Positions 1 through 6,658 of a DNA stretch of 44,555 nt are shown here, piece after piece (within the stretch, counting starts at the first letter, position 1; each line of letters starts with the position of its first letter). The notes under the pieces are model-generated. The model did no database searches. It was not told the DNA's origin and saw nothing but the letters and a program-made list of their open reading frames with translations. Origin of the DNA: Ferruginibacter sp. (GTDB lineage: Bacteria > Bacteroidota > Bacteroidia > Chitinophagales > Chitinophagaceae); NCBI GenBank assembly GCA_030655145.1, contig JAURWD010000216.1, forward strand, positions 1-44,555. Direction: 5' to 3'. The translations under genes were made by a program, and so were the position numbers.

Positions 1-682
1 TTACCGGGAGCCGGGCGCCGGTAGTTAGCAAAGCGAGATGGCTGTCTTTTTCATAAGGATCAATGCGGGTGATCAATTGCGCATTGACAATGTAGGAACG
101 ATGGATGCGAATGAACTCCTGCGCGGGCAAGCTGTCTTCAAAATATTGCAGGGTTTTCTTTTTCAGAAAAATGCCTTCAACTGTATGAATTTTTACATAG
201 TCATCTGCTGCTTCCAGGTATTGTATCTGCGCAAGCGGTATGATCTTGATCTTGCCATTATCTTTCACCACAACCCTATTGCCTTGGGCGGGTACCTGCA
301 ATGCTGCTTCCACCACTTCGTGCGCCGGGTTCACTTTTTGAACATGTAATTTCTGCATAGCCTTATCAACGCGATCCTTGCTAAACGGTTTTAATAAGTA
401 GTCTGCCGCATGTGCATCAAAAGCCTTGATGGCATACTCTTCAAACGCCGTCGTAAAGATCACCTGCGGAGGATTGTCCACCAGTTCCAACATTTCAAAG
501 CCATTGATCTTGGGCATTTGGATGTCTAAAAAAATGATATCCGGTTGGTGTTGCTGTATCGCCTTCAACCCTTCAAATCCATCATTACATTCCTGGACAA
601 CCAAAATGTGCGGGTAAGATTGTAAGTACTCTTTTACCATCAATCTCGCCAGTGGTTCATCATCAATAATTATAGCTTTCAT
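1..682 (-). CDS. LytTR-family response regulator (C-terminus cut by window edge)
   Basis: This is the output half of a LytS/LytR-type two-component system: a cytoplasmic receiver plus a LytTR DNA-binding domain. Read from the ATG at 682, the receiver opens with IIIDDEPLAR (acidic D7/D8), has the phospho-acceptor D53 in FLDIQMP and the lysine in LLKPF. After a linker, the LytTR domain shows IQYLEAADDYVKI and EFIRIHRSYIVN, both typical of the family. About 227 codons are visible and the frame is still open at the first base, so the last few residues are missing. It lies 16 bp after the histidine kinase gene on the same strand and is surely its partner. The regulated genes cannot be deduced; self-regulation of the upstream LiaF-like operon is an inference. 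Confidence 0.93.
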   Translation of the reverse strand, partial: MKAIIIDDEPLARLMVKEYLQSYPHILVVQECNDGFEGLKAIQQHQPDIIFLDIQMPKINGFEMLELVDNPPQVIFTTAFEEYAIKAFDAHAADYLLKPFSKDRVDKAMQKLHVQKVNPAHEVVEAALQVPAQGNRVVVKDNGKIKIIPLAQIQYLEAADDYVKIHTVEGIFLKKKTLQYFEDSLPAQEFIRIHRSYIVNAQLITRIDPYEKDSHLALLTTGARLPV

Positions 683-698
683 TCTTTCTTTTTGGTCG

Positions 699-1814
699 TT
701 AGTTAAAGTTATCCCGGTCAGCAGGCGGCTGAGCGGTGGAACTTGCTGCCGCTCCCGGGATGGCGAGAGTCTTTACAGGTATCTTGATCGTGGTGGAAAA
801 TTGTCCATCTGTTTGCTTTGTTTCAAGCAGGTCATTTCTTCCAAAAAGCAGGAACAAACGGCGACGCACAGACGACAATCCGAACCCGGTGCCTTTTAGC
901 GGGGAAGCGGTTTCCCTGTCGAAGGGATTTTGAACATTTATGAGCAGGATACCATCTTTATGTGTTGCTGAAATAATGATCTCCACTTCGCCGATGGTAT
1001 CATACAATCCAAACTTGATCGCATTTTCCACGACCGGTTGTAAAAGCATGGAAGGCAACTGCAACTGCAGGATGTCGTCATCGTGAATGATCCGGGTTTG
1101 CAGCCGGTACCCGAAGCGCACTTTTTCAATATCAAGATACAATTGCAAATATTGAAGTTCTTCTTCCAGCGTTGTGCTTTGTTGCTCTTCTTTTTTTAAG
1201 GTTCCACGCAGGAAATCTGAAAGTTGTTGGATCATGTGCCGCGCCTTCTCTGGCTGGCTACCGGTAAGCGCACTGATAGAATTGAGACTGTTAAACAGGA
1301 AATGGGGCTGTAGTTGCTGCCGCAGTTTATTTAATTCCGCTTCGCGGGCCAACCGCTCCAGGTCTGATTTTCGGTTGTCATCTTCTTCCAGGTCTTTTTG
1401 CGTGTACCAGGTAAGGCTCAGTGTGGTCATGACTGCCGTCATTAAAAAAGCGATGGCATACCGTATGTAAATTGTTTTGGAAATAAAAACCATGTATTCC
1501 AGGTCGGTTTTATACAGCGCCCACAAGCTAACGCGAACGATTAGGAGCCAGAGCGTGCTCAATGCAATGCTGATGATGCAAACGTAGAGGTACTTTTCTT
1601 TTCGCGGCAGGTAATAACGCATGTTGTTCATCACCAATAAACACATAGCCGCGAGGACGAGGTTGCTAAGCACACTGTCTGCAACTGCCTGGCCAAAGGG
1701 AACTCCACCATCGAGCAGGAGCACCAGGTGTAACACCATCCACAGGCCCCACCAGCTGGCAAAAGCGACGAAAATTACCCGCTGTTTTTTATACCCTGTT
1801 GTTTGGCTGGCCAA
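699..1814 (-). CDS. LytS-type sensor histidine kinase
   Basis: Inner-membrane sensor kinase that would phosphorylate the adjacent LytTR regulator. The 371-residue product has four hydrophobic segments in roughly residues 12-135, a short coiled linker, then a His_kinase domain with QQLQPHFLFNSLNSI (phospho-acceptor H171) and a GHKL ATPase with the N box VVENAIKFG and a G box GTGFGLSSVRRRL. The start is a TTG at 1814, four bases after the DUF4288 stop; no ATG suits the first membrane segment, so TTG is the best choice. The short extracytoplasmic loops suggest sensing within the membrane or through a partner protein. The LiaF-like protein two genes upstream is the obvious candidate partner, because LiaF controls a kinase in Firmicutes. 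That role here is inferred. Confidence 0.93.
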   Translation of the reverse strand: MASQTTGYKKQRVIFVAFASWWGLWMVLHLVLLLDGGVPFGQAVADSVLSNLVLAAMCLLVMNNMRYYLPRKEKYLYVCIISIALSTLWLLIVRVSLWALYKTDLEYMVFISKTIYIRYAIAFLMTAVMTTLSLTWYTQKDLEEDDNRKSDLERLAREAELNKLRQQLQPHFLFNSLNSISALTGSQPEKARHMIQQLSDFLRGTLKKEEQQSTTLEEELQYLQLYLDIEKVRFGYRLQTRIIHDDDILQLQLPSMLLQPVVENAIKFGLYDTIGEVEIIISATHKDGILLINVQNPFDRETASPLKGTGFGLSSVRRRLFLLFGRNDLLETKQTDGQFSTTIKIPVKTLAIPGAAASSTAQPPADRDNFN

Positions 1815-1818
1815 GAGA

Positions 1819-2178
1819 TTAGTTTGTACTGGTAAATTGATGAAGCCCTGTTTGCAGTAGCTGGCGGGCTTTTCTTTGTGCAGTGCGAATGTACATCTCT
1901 GCGTCTTCTTCTTCGTACACGCGTGAATTTATTTCAGCGCCGTCCATATTCAGTATGATCGGCACCAGGTCGATGACATCGATGAAGCGCCATACCACGT
2001 TTGCCTTTGAGATCGAGGCTGGATGCCTTCCTTCGGCGTCGCCGATCAACCTCGCTTTATGAAAAGCATGGAGGTGATCATCTGCCTGTATCATCCTTAT
2101 TTGTTCATCAAATTGTGGGGTGTGATCCCCGGCGCCGCAGGTAACCTGGTAAACCAACTTTGCGATAAACCAATTCAT
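1819..2178 (-). CDS. DUF4288 domain protein
   Basis: Small soluble protein of about 119 residues, recognised as DUF4288 from its opening MNWFIAKLVYQVTCG, the following HTPQFDEQIRMI, and the central WRFIDVIDLVPI. No enzymatic function is established for the family as far as I know. The chosen ATG at 2178 puts the conserved MNWF block at the N-terminus; another in-frame ATG six codons upstream (2196) would add MTKLIN and cannot be excluded. It sits between the LiaF-like gene and the kinase with gaps of 35 and 4 bases, so it is almost certainly co-transcribed with the signalling genes. Its linkage to an envelope-sensing module is the only functional hint. Confidence 0.85.
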   Translation of the reverse strand: MNWFIAKLVYQVTCGAGDHTPQFDEQIRMIQADDHLHAFHKARLIGDAEGRHPASISKANVVWRFIDVIDLVPIILNMDGAEINSRVYEEEDAEMYIRTAQRKARQLLQTGLHQFTSTN

Positions 2179-2213
2179 GTTAATTAGTTTTGTCATTGAG
2201 AAAAAGCCGTTCG

Positions 2214-2984
2214 TTAGATTCGGGGATTTTTTATTTCGATGCCGCCAAACACGACAGAGCCGCGAAGTATGATGACCTTTGTAGGATTAAGATCCGGCCC
2301 TACGTTTATCCGCCGCTTATCATCTACCCCGTGAAAAATTCCGTCGATCTCGTTTTGAACTGCCCAATGTGGTGGCACGATCAACTTCACCCCACCAAAC
2401 ACCACCTCCGTTTTAATGATCACCGGGCCCGTAAGGTCGGCCTGGCTCAGGTTGATCTCCGAACCTCCAAAGACACAGGTAATGTTTGCTCCCTTAAAAT
2501 TCTTGGAAAGTACCGTCCGGTTAACGCCACTGAACACGGAACTAACGCGGAGAAAATCACTGTTGTCGGCAATACCGGTAAAGGTTGGGGGCTGTGCTTC
2601 TCCAGTAACTGGATCCTGCCAGCGCAGTTGATCATTATCGGTCGGTAGCTCATTGTCCTTTTGGCTGCGCGGGCGCAGGATAAAAACCAATCCTGCACTC
2701 ATTACGAGAATAGGCCAGAAATAAGGTTGCAATCTCAGGGACGGTATCATTTGATTGAAGAGAAAGAACCCGCCGATCGCAAGCATGTAGATCCACGAGT
2801 TTGTGCGGAAATTATTTTTAACGCCGGTGTAAAGTCCTACCAGGATCAATATCATTGGCCAACTGAATATCCAGCGTGGGAAGAAAAAACCCATTTCTCT
2901 TAGTAATAAAGCGGCACCTACGCAAACCAGGATGATACCAGCTACGATCCTACCGCTGTCTGAACTTTTAAAATTGTTACTCAT
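2214..2984 (-). CDS. LiaF-like transmembrane protein (cell wall-active antibiotic response family)
   Basis: A 256-residue membrane protein with the LiaF/DUF5668 plan. Four closely packed hydrophobic segments fill residues 12-105 (for example IVAGIILVCVGAALLL and WPMILILVGLYTGVK), a linker follows, and the C-terminal half (about 145-256) is a beta-rich repeat domain with VFGGSEINLSQ, VFGGVKLIVP and VFGGIEIKN. The three evenly spaced VFGG turns are characteristic. In Bacillus, LiaF inhibits the LiaRS two-component system that responds to lipid II-binding antibiotics. Here the protein is first in an operon that ends with a LytS/LytTR pair, a similar arrangement built on an unrelated kinase class. 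The ATG at 2984 follows an exact -7 box by about 20 bases. Confidence 0.9.
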   Translation of the reverse strand: MSNNFKSSDSGRIVAGIILVCVGAALLLREMGFFFPRWIFSWPMILILVGLYTGVKNNFRTNSWIYMLAIGGFFLFNQMIPSLRLQPYFWPILVMSAGLVFILRPRSQKDNELPTDNDQLRWQDPVTGEAQPPTFTGIADNSDFLRVSSVFSGVNRTVLSKNFKGANITCVFGGSEINLSQADLTGPVIIKTEVVFGGVKLIVPPHWAVQNEIDGIFHGVDDKRRINVGPDLNPTKVIILRGSVVFGGIEIKNPRI

Positions 2985-3003
2985 TGTCTTAATTTTTATA
3001 ACA

Positions 3004-3011
3004 CAAATCTA
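3004..3011 (-). promoter_or_regulatory. Candidate Bacteroidota -7 element for the LiaF-like/DUF4288/LytS/LytTR operon
   Basis: On the minus strand this reads TAGATTTG, an exact match to the Bacteroidota sigma-70-type -7 consensus TAnnTTTG. It lies about 20 bases before the ATG of the LiaF-like gene, giving a short predicted leader. I did not find a clean -33 TTTG at the expected spacing, so this is a candidate only. Confidence 0.45.
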
Positions 3012-3186
3012 TCCTCCATTCCTTTGGCCCGAAAGGTTGATTAGGTAAATAAGGGAGGATCGGCGGTGAACGCCATCCTTTTGTCGGCGAATTTGTTTGG
3101 CCGACGCTGGCTGAATAATAAAAAAAAAGAAGATTTAAATTGTTAAGTTTACCGGGACATATTTTTCATCTTAACCGGATAGCCTT

Positions 3187-4590
3187 ATGTCATCTGATAA
3201 AATCTTCTTCAGCTACTCACGCTTCGATTCGGTCTTTGTACTGAAATTAGCGAGTGATCTTCGTGCCGCCGGCGCCATCGTATGGCTCGATCAACTCGAC
3301 ATTCCACCCGGAAAACATTGGGACAGTGAGATCGAAGACGCACTGAAAAATGCGAATTGCCTGCTCGCCATTCTTTCCCCAAAATCACTGGAGTCTGATA
3401 ATGTGATGGACGAAATTTCCTTTGCGCTGGAAGAAAAGAAAAAGGTAATTCCGATCCTGCTAACGGACCCGGGTACTCCTTTTCGTCTCCGCCGATTGCA
3501 GCGGGTTGACTTTACCGGCGACTATGAAACCGGTTTTAACCAACTGTTGAAATCTATCAATATATCGGTCAAAGCCATGCCGGTAACTCCTGAGATTCTG
3601 CCGGTTGTGAATCCAACGGGTGAAACGGACACCATTGCCAACCTTGTACAGGAGAAAGAAGATTATATGTGGGAACGCTGTTGTTATCTAAATACCATCC
3701 CCGCCTACCAGGACTACCTGCGCAAAACCGCCTTACGCCAGCACGTAGACGAAGCCTGGTCAAAAATAACCTCGTTGGAACAGGAAGTTGGGGTTCAAAC
3801 CAGGCATGCCTTTGCCGGCAAAAGCAATACCGTACAGGGGCAAAAAAAGTACTTACTCATTGCAGCAAGTGTGATCGGCTTGCTCGGCCTGGCCTGGGGA
3901 GCGTACAAAATATTCTCTCCAAAGACTGATGCGATCGTGACAACTTCCAATATGGATAGTACTGCCCCATCGAAGCACGGGAGCCTGGTACAACAGGCGG
4001 ACTCCGGGCTTGCGATAAAAGAGAACGAACAGGCTTCGGATAATGAAAGTGTCGCAACGGGAGCAACCAAACCTACTATTACAAGCGAGGTACAATCGCC
4101 AAAGCCCATTGTAGTAACTTCTAAGAAAATAAAGGATAAAACCCAGGAGCCGACTCAACACCCCCGAGGTAGTAGTGCGGCCGACTCTACCCCGGATTTC
4201 AACATACAGGTTCAAGTTCCTCCCGAAGCGGCGACACCGCCTCCCGCTCCTGCCCCCACGCAAATTCGTCTAGCCTCCAGGGTGGTCGTCTACCTCTCCT
4301 TGCTCGACGCAGTTGATATGAATCAAAAGAAAAAGAGCGCACAGAAAGTTCGCTTCACGGTCACAAGCCCGGTACAATACCAGGGGCATACGCTCATCAG
4401 GCAAGGCTCCACTGCTTACGGCACTATTACGGTCGGAAGCCGCTTGACCGACCTCACGATATACGAGGTGATGGGTGCCAATGGAAAAATGCTTCCATTG
4501 AAATCAGAGCACGATCGCGGCAAGGTAAAGGACATTGAAACCAACAAGAATTTTACTGCTATTTTGAAAGAAGGGACGTACACCTTCTAA
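3187..4590 (+). CDS. TIR-domain protein with one transmembrane helix and a beta-rich C-terminal domain
   Basis: A 467-residue protein in three parts. Residues 1-123 are a TIR domain: KIFFSYSRFD, then VWLDQLDIPPGKHWDSEIEDAL, then LLAILSPKSLES. E76 in NVMDEISFAL sits where bacterial NADase TIR domains keep their catalytic glutamate. Residues about 155-200 carry a short helical segment (YLNTIPAYQDYLR). One membrane helix spans about 222-243 (LLIAASVIGLLGLAWGAY). A long low-complexity Ser/Thr/Pro/Lys linker leads to residues about 355-467, a predicted beta-rich domain (VVVYLSLLDAV, VRFTVTSPV, GSTAYGTITVGS) somewhat like the C-terminal part of conjugation TraM/TrbI proteins. The TIR would be cytoplasmic and the C-terminus periplasmic. 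Stand-alone gene with no recognisable defence partner. NADase or signalling activity is inferred from the family. Confidence 0.88.
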   Translation: MSSDKIFFSYSRFDSVFVLKLASDLRAAGAIVWLDQLDIPPGKHWDSEIEDALKNANCLLAILSPKSLESDNVMDEISFALEEKKKVIPILLTDPGTPFRLRRLQRVDFTGDYETGFNQLLKSINISVKAMPVTPEILPVVNPTGETDTIANLVQEKEDYMWERCCYLNTIPAYQDYLRKTALRQHVDEAWSKITSLEQEVGVQTRHAFAGKSNTVQGQKKYLLIAASVIGLLGLAWGAYKIFSPKTDAIVTTSNMDSTAPSKHGSLVQQADSGLAIKENEQASDNESVATGATKPTITSEVQSPKPIVVTSKKIKDKTQEPTQHPRGSSAADSTPDFNIQVQVPPEAATPPPAPAPTQIRLASRVVVYLSLLDAVDMNQKKKSAQKVRFTVTSPVQYQGHTLIRQGSTAYGTITVGSRLTDLTIYEVMGANGKMLPLKSEHDRGKVKDIETNKNFTAILKEGTYTF

Positions 4591-4712
4591 CCCCGCCCGT
4601 TCTCAACTTTCATTTCACTGTTCGTGACGGCTTTTAATAACAATTTCATACTGGGGAATGGCATGATATTTATCCAGATGAAGAGTAATCTTACATCATC
4701 TAAAAAAATACC

Positions 4713-5132
4713 ATGTCAAAGAAAATTAGCCTCGCGGCCATGAGCGAAAAAATGCGGAAGCTTGATATATGCATGTTCACCACCAAAACCAGTCGTGGCC
4801 TCGTAAGCAGTCGTCCCATGAGTAACAACGGTGATGTTGAGTATGATGGTAATTCCTGGTTTTTCACTTTCGATAAGTCACGTACGGTAAAGGACATTAT
4901 GGAGAATCCACAGGTAAATCTTGGGTTCAATGGTGCGAAAGACCTGTTTATTTCTTTGACCGGGAAAGCCAAACTCATTAAAAGCAAAACCATCATGGCG
5001 GAACATTGGCTGAATGAGTTGAAGCAATGGTTCCCCGAGGGTATCGATACTCCCGGCATCATAATGATTCATGTAAAAGCCACCCGTATCAAATTCTGGC
5101 AGCGCGAAGATGAAGGTGAAATAAAATTATAG
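4713..5132 (+). CDS. Pyridoxamine 5'-phosphate oxidase-like flavoprotein (general stress protein 26 type)
   Basis: A 139-residue split-barrel protein of the PNPOx-like superfamily, closest in form to the general stress protein 26 group. Visible landmarks are CMFTTKTSRGLVSSRPM at residues 21-37, WFFTFDKSRTVKDIMENPQVNLGF in the middle, ISLTGKAKLI, and the C-terminal IMIHVKATRIKFWQ. These proteins bind FMN or a related flavin and are usually not true PdxH enzymes. The substrate is unknown. The gene starts with an ATG 122 bases after the TIR gene and is followed after 46 bases by the DNA glycosylase, so the two may be co-transcribed. A stress-protection role fits the repair-gene neighbour but is inferred. 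Confidence 0.88.
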   Translation: MSKKISLAAMSEKMRKLDICMFTTKTSRGLVSSRPMSNNGDVEYDGNSWFFTFDKSRTVKDIMENPQVNLGFNGAKDLFISLTGKAKLIKSKTIMAEHWLNELKQWFPEGIDTPGIIMIHVKATRIKFWQREDEGEIKL

Positions 5133-5178
5133 GTCCGGGTTGCCCGGATTTTATTATTCCTGTAATATTTTACTCAAC

Positions 5179-5952
5179 ATGCCCGAAGGTCCCTCACTCG
5201 TTTACATAAAAAATGAAATTGCCCATTTTGCCGGTCGAAAGGTAACTGCCGCCGGCGGCTATACGCAGATGGAGACGGGTTGGCTTGTCGGCAAGAAATT
5301 ATTAGAAGTAAAAACCTGGGGTAAGCACCTGCTGTTACGTTTCAACAATGGTACCGTTAGGATTCACCTCATGTTATTTGGCTCCCTGTTGATCAATAAA
5401 ACCAAAAAGGTGAATGCGAGTTTCTACGTTCACTTTGGCAAAGATCAATTGAATTTTTATGTCGCGAAGGCACAGAAAATTGAGGGGCCACTTGAAAAGA
5501 CGTATGACTGGCGCACAGATATTTTGAGCCCCGAATGGAACCAGGCACATGTGCTGAAACTCCTGGACGATAATGGAGATGCAACTATTGGCGACTTACT
5601 CATGGATCAACAGGTATTTACTGGTGTTGGCAATATCATTCGCATCGAAGTGTTATTCCGGGCAAAACTTCATCCGCTATGCCTGGTTAAAAACATCCCG
5701 TTAAAAGACAGGAAGGTTTTGCTGAAGGAAGTCAGAAAATATGCGAAAGAATTCCTGCGGGAGAAGAACGCCGGCACTTTCGGATCTAACTGGCAGGTGT
5801 ACCAGCAGGAAGAATGTCCCCGCGACGGGGCTGTCATAAAGGTCGCAATGCTGGGCAAAACAAAAAGAAAAACCTATTACTGCTCCAATTGCCAGGTGTT
5901 GCATGCGCCGCGAAAAAAAGCGTCTAAACACACAATTCCCGCCAAAGACTAA
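5179..5952 (+). CDS. Fpg/Nei-family DNA glycosylase (endonuclease VIII-like)
   Basis: Base-excision repair glycosylase/AP lyase for oxidised bases. The start is fixed by chemistry: the mature N-terminus must be MPEGP-like, and MPEGPSLVYIKNEI begins at 5179, 13 codons inside the longer open frame; P2 and E3 are the catalytic residues. Further landmarks are KTWGKHLLLRF, RIHLMLFGS, the helix-two-turn-helix LMDQQVFTGVGNIIRIEVLF, and a C-terminal zinc-finger-like segment ending YYCSNCQVLHAP. The first zinc half-site reads C-P-R-D instead of Cys-x-x-Cys, so one ligand is replaced by Asp. At 257 residues the length is normal for the family. It stands 8 bases before the lipoprotein cyclophilin gene. 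Confidence 0.92.
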   Translation: MPEGPSLVYIKNEIAHFAGRKVTAAGGYTQMETGWLVGKKLLEVKTWGKHLLLRFNNGTVRIHLMLFGSLLINKTKKVNASFYVHFGKDQLNFYVAKAQKIEGPLEKTYDWRTDILSPEWNQAHVLKLLDDNGDATIGDLLMDQQVFTGVGNIIRIEVLFRAKLHPLCLVKNIPLKDRKVLLKEVRKYAKEFLREKNAGTFGSNWQVYQQEECPRDGAVIKVAMLGKTKRKTYYCSNCQVLHAPRKKASKHTIPAKD

Positions 5953-5960
5953 ATTGTGAA

Positions 5961-6545
5961 ATGAAAAACATTTTACTGGTTCTTATAACCTGCCTCTTGT
6001 TCCTGGGTTGTTCGCCACCAGGCGGTTCAAATCCCCAGCTCCTCATCAATACAAATTATGGAGAGATCGAGGTGGAAGTATATCCTGCCAAAGCCCCCAA
6101 AACAGTCGCTGCTTTTCTCTCCTATGTTGATTCCGGCTTCTATACCAATACTTCGTTTTACCGTGTTGTACTTGCTGAAGGCATGTCAACCGCGGCGAAC
6201 GTAGGATTGATACAAGGTGGCATCTGGCAAACCAACGACAAACAGCATCCTAATGTTCCGGGTATCTTGCACGAATCAACGAAGCAAACCGGCTTATCCC
6301 ACACCACCGGCACGCTCTCGCTTGCAAGGACCACACCCGGCACTGCTAATACCGAGTTCTTTATTTGTATCGGTGATCAAACACAATTTGATGCCGGCAA
6401 CAGCAATCCCCGAGACGGCGAGGGCTTTGCTGCCTTTGGCAAAGTAATCAAGGGTATGCAGGTTGTAAGAACCATCCAACAGCAAAAGAAGGACGGTGAA
6501 AGTTTTACTCAAAAAATTATCATCAGGGAGATCCGGCGAAAATAA
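5961..6545 (+). CDS. Cyclophilin-type peptidyl-prolyl isomerase, lipoprotein
   Basis: A 194-residue peptidyl-prolyl cis-trans isomerase predicted to be anchored as a lipoprotein. The signal peptide ends in a lipobox LFLGC (lipidated Cys17). The cyclophilin fold then shows INTNYGEIEVEVYPAKAPKTVAAFLSY, the active-site region FYRVV, GLIQGG, the substrate-pocket strand TLSLART, and TNTEFFICIGDQTQFD. The C-terminus GKVIKGMQVVRTIQ is standard. It should speed proline isomerisation in envelope proteins, in the periplasm or on the outer membrane. It begins 8 bases after the glycosylase stop, so it is probably in the same transcript, although the functions are unrelated. Confidence 0.93.
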   Translation: MKNILLVLITCLLFLGCSPPGGSNPQLLINTNYGEIEVEVYPAKAPKTVAAFLSYVDSGFYTNTSFYRVVLAEGMSTAANVGLIQGGIWQTNDKQHPNVPGILHESTKQTGLSHTTGTLSLARTTPGTANTEFFICIGDQTQFDAGNSNPRDGEGFAAFGKVIKGMQVVRTIQQQKKDGESFTQKIIIREIRRK

Positions 6546-6658
6546 AAGCCAGTCATTTTGCGCAAAAACCTTTTTTCCTTCAGCAGTTTCGAAAGTTTTA
6601 CAACTAAGTTTTTCTTTCCTTCCCGTTTTTTATGGATGATGAATAAGAACTTTACCAG

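Noticed and set aside
3853-4263. 136-codon minus-strand frame inside the TIR gene
   Set aside because: Shadow of the low-complexity linker of the TIR protein, with no features of its own.
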